A DNA stretch of 64,000 bases from the NCBI GenBank assembly GCA_010645155.1, contig CM021322.1, positions 4,214,420 to 4,278,419 on the forward strand. The letters are read 5' to 3'. Shown piece by piece: positions 37,551 through 49,862 of the stretch. Position 1 is the first letter of the stretch. Each line of letters starts with the position of its first letter. This DNA comes from Tigriopus japonicus. Taxonomy: Eukaryota > Arthropoda > Copepoda > Harpacticoida > Harpacticidae. The position numbers and the translations under genes are program-made. The notes under the pieces were generated by a model. That model was not told where the DNA came from and did no database searches. It worked only from the letters and a program-made list of their open reading frames with translations.

Positions 37551-39159
37551 CAGTCTATCAGAAAAGTTTGCATAACGTCGAGCGTCAGCTCGTTTTTTAA
37601 GCCTGGCCTTGGAAGGACAAGGCCGAAAAGGTTAAAATTTGGTCAGAATGACCAACATGGACCAACATACCACGCAAATATCCAAAAACCCAGATGCAAT
37701 CAAATAATCTAAACTTTTTTTACCAAAGACTGAAAAAGGGGCAGCGCAAAAGTTTGCATAACACTTTTGAGCAAGTCGAGGAAAGTGTGAGATTTTTCGA
37801 GAAACACCTGTAATTTTCTATTGTTTTCAAGAGATTGATGATGAAAAAAGTCTGGATGATTCTAAAGGTTATAAAAAAGGCGAAAATCTCCATGTAACCT
37901 CTCTGTTTTGAAGCAATTATGGGTGCAGCAAAAGAGTTAGCCTTGGAGACCAAGGCCACAATCATTGACCTCCACAAGAAAGGCCAGGGATACAGGAAGA
38001 TATCCAAGACCTTAAGTATTCCCATCCCAACCATCCAAGGAGTGGTCCGACGTTTCCAGCAGTGAGGACATGTTGGCAATGCTGACTGGCCTGGACGACC
38101 TCATAAGCTTCCGGCAAGATCCGTCAGAAAAGTGGTGCGAAAGGGGGAGCAGTACCCTCGTACAACCTTGGGTGAGATCCAGGATGACCTTGCCAATGAG
38201 GGTCTCAAGGTTTCAAAGGATACCATATCGAGGACCATCAGGACTGCTGGACTTCAGGCAAGGAGGCCGAGGCGCACCCCTTTTTTGAAGCCAAGACACG
38301 CCAAAACGCGGTTGAAGTACGCCAAGGACCACCTGGACAAGGACGAGAGCTTCTGGCAATCCATCTTGTGGTCGGATGAGACGAAAATTGAGCTCTTCAG
38401 TCACAACCACGTCCAAACTGTCTATCGCCGTCCTGGACAGGCTTACCTCCCGAAGAACACCCTTCCCACAGTCAAGCACGGGGGTGGTTCCATCATGCTC
38501 TGGGGAGCATTCAGTGCCCGTGGTCCAGGGAACATCGTGAGGATCAAGGGGATCATGAAGAAGGAGGACTACTGCAAGATCCTTCAAGAAAACATGCAGC
38601 AGTCGGCGGAGAAGTTGGAGTTGGGTCCGGATATCTTGTTCCAACACAACAATGATCCAAAGCACACGAGTCGAATGGCCAAGCAATGGCTCACAGACAA
38701 TGGCATTCAGGTGCTGGACTGGCCAGCGATGAATCCAGACCTGAATCCTATTGAGAATCTGTGGCAAGAGCTCAAGAGGAGAATCAGGATGAGGAAGCCC
38801 AAGAATCTGACTGAGTTGGAGTCCGTGGCCATTGAAGAGTGGCATAATATCCCCCCTGAGACTTGTAACAATCTTGTTAAGAGTTACAAAAAGCGACTAT
38901 TAGCTATTTTGAAGGCTAAGGGGTTTTCAATAGATTATTGATTCAATGTTATGCAAACTTTTGCGCCGCCCCTTTTTCAGTCTTTGGTAAAAAAAGTTTA
39001 GATTATTTGATTGCATCTGGGTTTTTGGATATTTGCGTGGTATGTTGGTCCATGTTGGTCATTCTGACCAAATTTCAACCTTTTCGGCCTTGTCCTTCCA
39101 AGGCCAGGCTTAAAAAACGAGCTGACGCTCGACGTTATGCAAACTTTTCTGATAGACTG
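37551..39159 (+). mobile_element. Tc1-like element with 215-bp IR/DR inverted repeats
   Basis: The termini 37551-37763 and 38946-39159 are long inverted repeats. Within each, the motif aaaagtttgcataac occurs at both the outer and the inner end, the IR/DR arrangement of Sleeping Beauty-type elements. TA flanks both ends (37549-37550 and 39160-39161). The element is 1609 bp and holds one broken transposase gene. Confidence 0.95.
37919..38941 (+). pseudogene. Tc1-type transposase, broken by one stop and a changed catalytic residue
   Basis: The frame from the ATG at 37919 to 38941 spans 340 codons, the normal Tc1 length. It has a single in-frame TGA at 38063 inside the N-terminal DNA-binding domain. 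The rest is open: helix-turn-helix segments (ATIIDLHKKGQGYRKISKTL, IQDDLANEGLKVSKDTISRT), then the catalytic region LWSDETKIELF, HNNDPKHTS and DLNPIENLWQELK. Tc1 transposases normally have Q-D-N-D-P at the second box, with the first Asp catalytic. Here it reads H-N-N-D-P, so the second acidic residue of DD34E is Asn. The copy should be inactive. Confidence 0.9.
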
Positions 39160-39299
39160 TAAAAGTTTTTAAACAATGGAGAAAAAAAACCATCACTTGC
39201 CTAATATGCTTATATTACAAAATAAAAGACAATGTGAAATGATGGTCATTTCATTGCTAATGGGAGTGATTACCGTATCATTTTACGGACCTGCTGCCG

Positions 39300-39700
39300 T
39301 TAGCAGTGTAGGCTTGCCAAAAAAAATCTCAGTTTTCAAAGGTCAGATTTTCGAAAAATGTTGCATTTTTGGGCAATGGCATGGTTGAGAAGTATTGCAA
39401 AGTAATTTGAAAACAAATGGAGAAATTGGAAGCCTTCAATTAAACAAATTATTTGTTTTTAGGTTTAGTTGCCTCAGGAACCAATCTCCTCTGGCCATCT
39501 TGTTATTCAAAGTCGGGCATTCCTAATTTCAAAATTCGGAAGAACCCTCTCAACTTATGTAGCAAAATTTTAGATAAAAGCAACAAAACATACTTTTTTG
39601 CTAAAAAAATGTCAAGAATTGCTATTTCAACTTCAAGTTGTGCAGATAAGAAAGGCATTGTTGCAATTACCAGGCCTAAACCTTCGTTTTAGTTACCTCA
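39300..39700. repeat. Unclassified interspersed repeat, copy 1
   Basis: The segment is similar to 50970-51370 in the same orientation. Shared blocks include aacaaattatttg, tttcaacttcaagttgtgca and agaaagg-attgttgcaa. The apparent ORFs in the two copies are not conserved in frame, so I treat it as a non-coding repeat. The type is unknown. Confidence 0.65.
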
Positions 39701-39832
39701 CACGCTCATCAGAAACACAGGTCTTCCGAACTTTTTTTCCCGCCAAAAATGATGATGTCACTAGTAATAGCTGCAATTAGCACTTGAATCTTGATCGATT
39801 GCGTTTGTGCGTTCCTTTAATTGAACTATGTA

Positions 39833-41449
39833 CAGTGCATTCCAAAAAATCGCGGAAAATCAGGAGCTCAAATGAGATGGTCTATATCTTGTCAGCCTAG
39901 AAAGATTTTCTGACAAAACTTTCTGGGTGGGATATCGCACCATTGGACATTTATTTCTCAAAGTGTCCGCAATTCACAGCCAACATGGACTCAATGCGAG
40001 CCCTGAAGGTCATGCACACCTTCCTGATGGTGGCGGGAGATGTAGCTGCCCACTGCTGGTCCACTGCGGCCTTCATGGCCTCCACGTTTGGGTGGCGAAT
40101 GCGGCAGGCCCTCCTCTCCAAATCGCCCTAGATTCCATAGTCGAGGGGGGCAAGGTCTGGCAAGGAGGGGGGGCCACATCTGCCAGGGCCAGAAGTCAGC
40201 CAGATTTTCCCGACACCATGCCTGAGTTTTCTTGGCCTTGTGGGCTGGTGCTGAGTCTTGCTGCCAGACATAGTTGCCCTGTGGGTAGTTGGAGTCCAGC
40301 CAGGGCTTGATGACGTCCCTCAGTACCTCCAGGTAGACATCCTGGTTGATCTTCAGGCCGTTGGGGAACCAGTGTAAGGGCATTGGCTTTCCATCACTTG
40401 TCACAACCCCCAGGGCCATGGCGCCAGCAGGATGCTTTGTCTCAAGGTGGGGAGGGACGTCCTGGGTTGACTCTGCCACAAATCGGTCGTTCTGAGCGTT
40501 CCGGACAGGGTCAACAACAAAAAACTTTTCGTCACTGAAGATGCAAACGGTGCGCGGATGGCGCTTCAGCCACGACAAGATTTTGCCGCCCTTGAGGGTT
40601 CTGGAAGCCTTGGTCACCTTTGAAAGCAATTGGCGGCAACGGGGAACGTAGAACTTCAGATCGGCCTCCCTCACGGCCCTCCACACGGAAGTTTTTGAGG
40701 TTTCCAAGGCCTTTGCCACCATGGCGCAGGAAGACGTGGGGGAGATGGCCATTTCCTCCAAGATCTCGGCCTTCTTGTCCAAGTTTGCTGGCCTGCCCGA
40801 CCCAGGCTTGCGCCCTAGCCCTTCTCCTGCCTTTACAAGACCTCTGACCTTGTAAACCAGCGTCTTGCCCACCTTCTCGGTCTCGCAGATCTCGGCCACC
40901 GGGATCCCAGCGGCAAGGAGGGCAGCAATACTCTCGCGCTGGACCTCCATTTTGGTCACTGCTCCTCACTGGTTTGAGCTACGTTGACGAGTTGTACACC
41001 AAATGAAAGCTCTCGCCTGTGCGCATCTTTTGTCGTGGAAATATGTTTTTTCGTCCACGGAACCTTGCAGGAAGTAAGGAAAAGCAAATGGACCCAAAAC
41101 GAACCTTTTTCAATGCAGTCTCTCAAAGACTAGTTAAATTGAAAGTCTGGCTAGTGCGAATGGGAGGCAGATTGACTCTTCAAATGTTGTAAAAATTCCA
41201 ACTTCATAGAGCTTCAAGACAAGCTGTGAGAGACAAAAAAAATCGAAGCATATTTTTTTTGGTGGTCAAGTTTGACCTCATGTTGCTCCGGACTGCAAAG
41301 CTTCACCCTTTCTACCTTGGTTTCTCTTGAAAGGCTTAAGACTGGGGTTTCCAATGACGTACTTGAAGTCCAAATCAAGGCTTTATTCATTGAGCTACGA
41401 AATGGTTTCTCAGACCACCCGATTTTCCACGATTTTTTGGAATGCACTG
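39833..41449 (-). mobile_element. Mariner-superfamily element (DD37D, maT-like)
   Basis: About 30-bp inverted ends begin cagtgcattccaaaaaatcg and differ by a few bases. Both are flanked by TA (39831-39832 and 41450-41451). The element is 1617 bp and carries one degenerate transposase on the minus strand. Confidence 0.92.
39951..40950 (-). pseudogene. DD37D mariner-type transposase, frameshifted
   Basis: The ATG at 40950 starts MEVQRESIAALLAAG, a helix-turn-helix N-terminus. The catalytic boxes FSDEKFF and QQDSAPAH are intact. In a run of C near 40170 the frame shifts. In the next frame the third box reads LAPLDYGI, followed at once by a TAG where Trp is expected, and the C-terminus runs to a TAA at 39951. 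The spacing from the second to the third Asp counts to 37 residues across the shift, which points to the maT (DD37D) group rather than classical mariner DD34D. Two breaks make it inactive. Confidence 0.85.
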
Positions 41450-41745
41450 TAGACGGCATTTTGTGAGTAGACGTTGAAAGAAGAAGTGACAAATCGCCAT
41501 ATTGAATTATGTATAACCCTATTATGTTTGTAAGTCGTACATGTTTTTATCCATTTTAACATTTATATTTACTATTTATAGATTACTGAAGTATCTGAAC
41601 CCAATCAGATTGCCCTATCAAATTGGTGGGATGAAAAGTATTCGACGATTGTGAAGACTGTCGAAAGAGAAACCAAGTGATAGCATATCAATGGCCAGCT
41701 CTCGTGGCTCCGGTACTTCGAGGGCCTCCAAAGCCTCTTCTGCAG

Positions 41746-42316
41746 TGTAAAAAGGACTGTATAAACACTAAATATCAAACGATGATATCTAGAACTTAGG
41801 ATTTTGTAGAGAGAGAAATAAAACACGTACGCAATGTTTCAGGGTTCGTTTGAGGATATGGATAGAGTTAGCGTCAGCTGACTCTGCTCAACGGTAGTTT
41901 ATTTTCACGAAACCTTGAGTAGTGATATGTCAGTACAATAAGCTACCTTTTTGTTCGACGAGGATTTTGACAGACCCCCTGACTTTTCTTTGGATGAAAA
42001 GTCAATTGAGAAGTCCGAGTCCATTTGAGTCATATTCATTTGTGTGTTCGTTTAGGATTTGATTCCCATGTTATGGTTTCATATGGTTAACGTTTAACTT
42101 GTCCCTTTGAAACTATTTTGGGCTTTGACACGATAATCTTTTCTCTAATGTTTGATTTATACCGTATCAAAGTTGCTGGGCAATATCGTTCTTGTCCTCA
42201 AAACCTTGACGTGTCGGGAAAAAATCGAAGGAAAAACCTGACAGTCTCAGTTTCCCAAATACTTGAAATTGAGTGAGTCCGGAGGTCACTACCAGCTCTT
42301 TGTAATAACCGTCTAT
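41746..42316 (-). repeat. 3' LTR region of BEL-1
   Basis: The end of the LTR (41806-41746) is fixed by its 61-bp identity with the 5' remnant. Its start lies somewhere between the pol stop (42317) and about 41900. The TG start and polypurine tract cannot be fixed, because the matching part of the 5' LTR is missing. Confidence 0.6.
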
Positions 42317-45300
42317 TCACACAGTTTTACGTTTCTTGCCTTCATTGAGGTCTTTGTAAAAACCGTGATGGTGTCGCTTTCTTTTCCTTCTCTTATTGCT
42401 TTGCGAAGCTGGCAATGAGATTAGGCTGGTGCTGACGGTTTGAGCACCACTTGGAACGTCATCTTGGGCTTCTTCAAGAAATTGTACAGGAGGCCAGTCT
42501 GACACGGGGGATCCTCTAACCTTTGGAATCAACAGCTGTGTTGCGGCCGTCACCGAAGTTGGTTCCAACTGAAAGTGTTCCGTCGCCCTTGTCGGACCTC
42601 CATCAGACTGCACGTCTTCGTGAGTTGCCGTCGTATCTGTTCCAGGGTCATGGTCAGGTTCCAAAAGACCTATTTGACGAACAGCTCGCCTTAAACTTGA
42701 TCCTTTGGAAGTTTTAACAATGACATGAGAAGTGACACCGGATGTGCTTTTAACACATTCAACGATTCGAGCGAGGTTCCAAGAGTTCTTTTGTCGGGTT
42801 TCTGGTTTGAGTAGAACGACGTCTCCAGGCCTAAGATTAATATCCTTCGGGTTGTTCCATTTTTTGTCAACACTGAGCTGTTCGAGATAATCTTTTACCC
42901 AATGAGACCAGAAAGACTTAAGAATTCTTTTTCGTTGAATGAAGGCATCAGTAAAATCTATACTTTGCAGTTTGGTAATTTCAGGTGTGACAAGTTCTGT
43001 TAATTGTCTTCCGTGGAGGAGCATGTTTGGTGTGATTGATTTCAACTCAGAATCACATCTCATCGTTGCTAGTGGTCGATCATTTATGACTCTTTGTAGT
43101 TCGAGCAAAATAGTTTGTAAAGATCGTAGTGAAAGTTTCTCCGTTTGGAGTGCGACACGCAATTGCTTTTTTAGAAGGCCAACCATGCGTTCAGTTACCC
43201 CGTTTGTCCATGGGGCTTGTGGTGTACTGAATTGCCAAGTGATTGGACTGTCTCCTCCGAAGTTGTGGCTTTGAACTCTTTCCATATCTATGTTATTAAA
43301 AAGTTCTCTCAATGTTTTATCTGATGCGGAAAATACTTTGGCATTGTCTGAGTAAAACATTTGAGGTCGACCTCGGAGGCTAATAAAGCGCGTGAAAGCA
43401 TGGATAAACTCATTTGTAGAGCAATTTTCCACAACTTCACAATGAATAGCTCTTGAGTGAAGACAGGTGAAAAGAGCTATCCAAACTTTTTGTGGTGCTC
43501 GATTGTGTTCACAGGTGTCTACGAGTTTGGAAATTTTCTCCTCATTTAACACAATGCCTCCGGTCTTTTTCAGGATGTCTTTATCCATTCTCTGAAAGCC
43601 TTGTTTGCAATAATGATAGACATGAAGTGGTCCAAGATAATCGACACCCACGTGTGTGAAGCTTGCCGGACTATCGATTCTGAAGGCCGGCAAGGGAGAC
43701 ATACGCGGGGACTCGAATTGAACGTATCTACATCTTGGAGTTTTGCATTGTCGAACAAGATGTTTGACATGCTGATATCCTCCACAAATGTGATATGTGT
43801 TAGTGAGGATGTTAAATGTTTGTTTTTGACTTGCGTGGCACCGAGATTTGTGAATGAACATAGTCTTCAGCTCGCAGAATTTTCCTTTTGGAAGAATGAA
43901 AGGATATCTCATGTTCTCTGGTAAGGATTCAGCAAGATGCAATCTTGATTTGAGCCGAATTAATTGTGTTTTTTCGTCCCAAAATACATCAAGGTGTTTT
44001 AAAGTAGATTGCTTTGGCAGTGGATTATCTTTGGTAATGTTGCCTTTCTTGAGAATTGTAATTTCCGCCATCAATGCAATCTCTTGGGCTCGGCGAAGTA
44101 GTTCAAGTTCCGCCGAGTGGAATTCTTTGGATGTCATTGGTTTTGTCATGACATGATGTTCCAAGAGAGTTCCTGTCCGTTTATAGAAAGCATATTTCTG
44201 TCTAAGTCTCATTATTTGGACAAGAATGCGAATAATCGTCATCCAATCTCCAATGTTATTCAAAAGATGATCATAGTGTTGTAGAACTTGAGAAGATGCA
44301 AGTCTATCTTTTCTGGTGTTTTTGACGCTTTCTTCCCTTATCATCATGACAGAGAAGGTTTCATCGGCTTGCTTTTGGAGTAGAAAATTCTGAACATCAA
44401 TATCGTTGAATTGTTCAAGATCCCTGAGGTTTTTGTTCTGAAATACTTTCTCTGGGTCTTTTGGAGGTACGGGTTGCTTCGGCCAAGTGCTAGAAGGTTG
44501 TTTTAGCCATGACGGTCCATGAGTCCAAAAGTCGATGCGATTTTTGAGCTCTATTAAATCACAACCTCTGCTTGGCAGATCGGCTGGATTTTCAATGCCT
44601 GGGCAAAACCGGAACTTTGATTCTTGCAAGTTTTCTTTCATGCGTTTGAATCTTCTGGCTTCCCATGGGCGAAGATGTTCATGTCCCTTTGAAGCCTTTG
44701 GAGGTTAAGCAAGGAATCAGTGAAATACACAATGTCCTTTGACTGAATGTTGCAAGTCTTGGCAATATAATTTCCAAAAGTTGTTGCCATTAGCATACCA
44801 CAAGCTTCTGCTCGAGCAATAGTAAAAGCATCTCCTTGTAGAGTGCCTGATCTCAGAATCTTGGGCATCAGTGAGGTTTTGGACATGATTAGACGCGTAA
44901 TCATATTGCCGTTGTTGGCTTTGCAAACGGTATAAGCTGCGACTCCCATTCCCATTTTGCTGGCATCACTGAATATCGCTAATAAACGTATTGGACCCCC
45001 GTTCCATCTTGGGAATGAAAGGTCTTTCAACATTGGGATTTGAGAAATCCACAAGCGAAATAATTCAACGGCTTTCATGGCAATTGGATTTGGAATGGTC
45101 TGTCCATTCTCATCCTTTGAAGTAAGAGTTAAAAGATTTGCATCCCAATCGATTTTGTGAATCCAGAGGAGTGGCAAGAGCTGTTTGTATAGCATAATGA
45201 AAGGAGACACAAACCCTTGTGTATCAAAAACTTGTGAGGCTAATGATACAACAATTCGTCTAGAGATGACTTGGGATTCTGGATTGAACCTTTCAAACTT

Positions 45301-46997
45301 GTTGTCAAGGTCAAAAAGAATTCGATTTTCTTTTTGGTTAATTTTCAATCCAAGGACACTTATCACTTCAGATCGCTCAACTTGTGAGTCATGTACACAA
45401 TCAAGCAAAGCCTCATGATTGGCAGAAATTTTGTGACCTTTGAACCCTCCTTCTTCCATAATGAAAAGGATGTCTTTAAGAAGGGTCGCTGCTTCTTCCA
45501 AAATGTCCGCTCCTGCAAAGATGTCATCCATGTATAACATGCTCATTATGATCTCGGATGCTTTGGGAAGCTTTGTTTGCCATTTCTTAGCAGTTTCTCT
45601 GAGACACCACATGGCCATAAATGGAGCACAAACGACACCAAAAGGTAGGACCTTGAAACGGTACATGGTGGGTTTGCTTTCACCAAAGTTGCACCAAAGA
45701 TATCGAACCATGTCTTTGTCTGAATCGTTTTTTAATCTGATTGAGAAAAACATTTTTGCAACATCAATAGTGAAACAATATTTCCAAAGACCGCTTTTGA
45801 GAATTATTTGCGCGATATGTGGTAAATAGTTGGGACCGGGCATGAGTTTTTTATTCAACGTCATGTTTGTTTTGGGATCACTCTGAGATGCGTTGATCAC
45901 GATTCGACATTTGGTTGTTTTTCGATCCAGTTTGAGAACTGGTCGGGAGGAGAGAACATAAAACGGAGAATTGCTTTGGAATTGTTCTTCTTGTGGAACA
46001 ACTTCTGACCAATCATTTTCAAAAATTTCGGTATATGCCGAATTTATTAGGTCATGTTGCTCTGGAGGAATCCGCTCATGGATTTTTCTCATCAGGGCGG
46101 CTGCTCTATTATAATTATTAGCAAGCTCGTCATTTGATGGTGGTCCATTGATCCAAGGAAACTCGCAGAACCATTGCTTGGTAGTCGGACATAATTTGGC
46201 AGTGTTGGCTTGGTGAGTTTCCGCTTGAATTTCAAGATCGGTCATGTGCTTGTCATCGGATTCATCAGGTGATATTCCAATGTTTTCTGTGGACCAAAAC
46301 TTTTGAAAGTCAAAAGATTCAATGGAAGAATCATTGTCATTGAGCAATCTGGTTACTTCAAGGTCGCTTCGAAGGTTGTTAACCATAAGCTGCGACAATT
46401 CGTAATCCGAATTCGTGGTGTAGGCACCTCTAAGGAACCATCCGAGTTTGGATTCTCTCGCTGACGGAATTGATAGATTGGAGGAGATTCTTTGACCTTC
46501 GCCCATAAAAGAGCTGTGATAGGGTTCCGAAATAAGTACACTGAACGGACGTTCCGTGAAAATTGGATATCGTTCAGTGAACTTCAAATCAGCGAGATGT
46601 TCATATTTCTTGGGATCAATTGGCAATGGACCAAAAGGAATCCCAATGTTTTGAATGGTAGTTGCAACTATGGGAGGTGAGGTAAATGATCCATCCAGAC
46701 TTTGGATAAGAAAAGTTGTTTCAAATAGCTGTGTTTGAACAACTTGACCTCCTGCAACATGAAGAGTTACCAGTACTTCAGTACCCGAGAGACGAGCCCT
46801 CTTGAAGAGGTTGGTCGTTAAGAGTGTTCTATTGGCACCAGAATCTAACAGAAAACGAGTTAAGATCTTCTTTTTGTGTTTGGGTGCACGAGATAGGCCA
46901 TGAGAGTGCCCGAAAACCCTTTGATTTTCCTAATATCTTTCACTTGAGAATGATCTAAGGAGAGACAAGATTGTTTGTCATCAGAATGAAAGGAATG
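42317..46997 (-). pseudogene. BEL-1 pol (protease, RT, RNase H, integrase, DUF5641), one frameshift
   Basis: The open frame starts after a stop near 46998. It first carries an aspartic protease with the box LLDSGANRTLL (near 46840). Reverse transcriptase follows, with KCRIVINAS, FTIDVAKMFFSIRL and the catalytic YMDDI, then the RNase H start IFSDASKMGMG. Near 44640 the frame shifts by one, inside the RNase H to integrase linker (GIENPADLPSRG lies just after it). The downstream frame is open to 42317. It holds the integrase (VGVDYLGPL, FYSDNAKVF, WTNGVTERMVGLL, a full D-D-E) and the DUF5641 tail (LRPGDVVLLKPET). The C-terminus is basic (KRRKRKRHHH). All catalytic residues are present; the single frameshift is the visible lesion. 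Confidence 0.88.
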
Positions 46998-47074
46998 AGG
47001 AGTAACTTAAGAATCGGATAGGTTTATATCTTTCTTTATTGTTCGACTCGAATCATTCAAATGAGAAGCATTCT

Positions 47075-49201
47075 AATCTTTGCTCTTTTTCGATTTCTTA
47101 GGGAGAGACTTGTTAGGGTTAGGATTTCGAGGCTTTGGCATATTTTGAGCTTCTAGTTGCTCGATACGTCGATTGGCAATCTCAAGCTGTCTTGAAATGA
47201 GGGTGAAAGTCTTTGAATCACCATGTGCTTAGATCGTTGCTTGCCGTTTTCTTGGGTTGTGTTCATCTTGAGGGGCCTCGATTGGTCGATCATGAACGGG
47301 TTTGGTACGGTTTGGATTTGTGGGACATTGCGTGAAGTAGTGCCCTTGTCCGCATTTAGAACATTTCCCCGGACAGTTTCGATTGTGCTCTCTTGTCCAA
47401 GGAGACATCAGACACTTGGCACATCGGCTGTTATTCTTGCAATGTCCATACCAATCCGATTTAGTCATGGCAAGTGCCTTTCGGCAGATATCGACGCTGT
47501 GATTATTTTTTCCACAAATCAAGCACGTCGAGGAGATTTGCGTGGATTGAACATGAAAGTTGGCATCAATACTAGGTCCATGATCATTCGAAATCGGAGT
47601 TTGTTCTTCCGAAGCTTTACGGGTCGAATTGACTTGACGGAGCCAAAGGCGAAGGGTGTCTACATTCCAGACTTGTTTCATCTCAATGGTCTCCTCGGGA
47701 TTGGCAGAAATCTGACCGAGTTGTTGACGCTTGGCCTCGCAAAACTGGAGAAATTCTTTTCTCTCGTTCGGGTTCAGGCCATTTTCGAAGTTACAAAGAA
47801 TGACGAAATTGAGCATATCGATCTTCTGTTCCGCGAAAGCTAGTCTGAGAGCTTCCATCCCATTCAATCCTCGCTCAACATAGAGGTTGTGAAGAATTGT
47901 TTGTTGTCCCCCTCTATTCCCGCCCCACCAGCCTGTTGCGTAGACATCGCTGAAGGCCAGCCAGCATTGTCCATGCACTCGGGAAGAAACAAAACTCAAC
48001 ATAATTTTAACTATTTCGCAATATGTGTGATATTGTACTGATAAATAAGTATCATAATTGTTTACCGATATCAAAAAGGACATTGGTTGGTGACATTGTT
48101 AGCAAATTTACTTGAAATATTAGGTAATTTGTCTCTTCCTATGTGTCTGGACAGTGCTGGCTGGCCTACAGCGTGTCTACGCGGCAGGTCTTGGCAGCGT
48201 CCATAGCGAAAGACAACAATCAATTCTTCACAACCTCTATTGTCGGCAAATTCGAATTTGCTGATGCCCGACCGGTTGCTAATGAGATTGAGATACGACT
48301 TGGCCAGAGCAAGTTGATCACTAAACCTGTTTTCCAGCCATTTCATAGCGTTTTCATATGAGGCGGGATCATTAGGTGGGAAAGATTCGATGTGCTTAAG
48401 CGCTTGCTTCGTCAATGTCGATTTGAGTTTGTTGAAGGCAACCATCTCATTGAAGTCTTCACATTTTTGGAGATCTCTGTACAGGTGCTTCCATGACGAT
48501 AACCAACTGTCGTATTTGCAAACGCAGTCTGGATCTCGATCATTGCCGTCGAATTTTTCAGGCATATATTTGGTGGCATCGTAATACAGCGCTGATTTTG
48601 GTGCTGAATGAAGCGTGACATTGGTTTGGGTAAGTGTGTTCTGAGGGACCAACTGAGTGAAGACGGATGGTGCTCTGGCTTGGATCTCTTCCAAAAACAC
48701 TGAATCAGCCTCAGTGACTTGTTGAACGAGGTTGAGATAATCCGTCTTAACCCAGTCTTGAGGTTCTATAATGAACTTGAAGGTGTTAGCCTTTAACATA
48801 GCCGACTCGAGATTACTAAGGGCTTTTTCCCCTTGTTCATGAAGTTTCTTGTAAGCCCTGGCAGCAACATTGGCAAGAGCTTGGTTTTCGCCATTGTTGA
48901 TGAGCTTCTGACACGCTGCGTTGAGTCGTTCAAGGACAGACTCTACATCAGACTTAACTTCGTTGTAAGCTCGTTCGTAGTGAATTCGCGGCGATATTTT
49001 GGGCCGGACAGATTTCAAGTACGAATCCACTTGGCTCTCATATTCTTCCGAAGTCATGCCGGGAAGATTGACTTCATAGAAGGATCGAACTGTAGGCTTC
49101 ATTTTCTCGATCTGAGAATTGATGCAGTCGTCCGAGGAGTCTTGGACTTCAGCAAATGAGGCTCCAGGGAAACCGGAATCGTTCATTTCGGGAATGGACA
49201 T
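47075..49201 (-). pseudogene. BEL-1 gag, interrupted by a MITE
   Basis: The ATG at 49201 (MSIPEMNDSGF) opens a helical capsid-like region of about 330 codons ending at KFEFADN. A 355-bp MITE (47883-48237) then breaks the frame. Beyond it, gag continues (GLNGMEALRLAFAEQKIDML) to zinc-binding motifs CLICGKNNHSVDIC, CAKC and CSKCGQGHYFTQC. After a further shift near 47226 it ends in a basic tail KSLPKKSKKSKD near 47075. Removing the MITE in thought leaves a one-base frame discrepancy, so either a second indel exists or its border is off by one. Confidence 0.8.
47883..48237. repeat. TA-flanked MITE inside BEL-1 gag
   Basis: Inverted termini of about 90 bp begin gaggttgtgaagaattg at 47883 and end with its complement at 48237. 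Each is flanked by TA (47881-47882 and 48238-48239). The 355-bp element has no gene of its own; the apparent coding across it is the invaded gag frame. Confidence 0.8.
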
Positions 49202-49369
49202 TTTTGAAGTCTGCAAGATAATGATTGATGAAAAGTGTAAGTACTTTTTCTTTTCCAATTCAGATTAAATGACAAATCTAGGTTTCCATGGACTTGAAGG
49301 TTCGTGGTTTACTAAATAAGTCTAAAGAGTTTGTTCCTAGAATTCTTTTTATTCGTCAATCAAGATCCT

Positions 49370-49670
49370 ACGACTCAGGGTCTATGGATTCTTGGACTTA
49401 ATGCGAGGTTAATAACTCGGAAAGGTGAAATTCTAGAAAATCTGTCTCACGAGATGCAACGATTCAATGATCTACGGATATTTCTACTCGTTAATTTTGT
49501 CTTATTTGACCATTTTCTTTTCGAGGTTTTATCTTTTTTGCTCGATTATCTCACGAGTTCCAGCGACTCAGGGTCTACGGATTTATTCTCGGGATTATGA
49601 GGGAAATTTTGAACATGGGTTTTGTCCGACGAGTTCCAATGACTCCAAGGTCTGCGGATTTATTCTCGGG
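49370..49670. repeat. Three related 30-bp repeats in the BEL-1 leader
   Basis: Units near 49369, 49560 and 49637 share the pattern gactc-(a)ggtct-(a/g)cggattt-ttctcggga with substitutions. They lie in the untranslated leader between the primer-binding site and gag. They may be remnants of a duplicated packaging or regulatory signal. Confidence 0.5.
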
Positions 49671-49841
49671 ACAAGGCCAAAAGAATGCTCTTGAACAGAT
49701 CTTTGAATGACCTGTCCGGGGAGAACTTCACCCGAGAGAGCTTGTCTGACCCAAGAGGTCCAGAAGCGTGGTCCGGACTTTGAGGAGACAACCACAATTC
49801 GATGAATGAGGGAATAAATTCACTTCACTTCAAGAAAAATT

Positions 49842-49862
49842 GGTTCTTTTGCCGAAGGACCA
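49842..49862 (-). other. Primer-binding site of BEL-1
   Basis: Directly after the LTR terminus (ending ...ttttaca on the minus strand) the sequence reads tggtccttcggcaaaagaac. The TGG pairs with a tRNA 3' CCA end. The tRNA identity is not determined. Confidence 0.65.
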
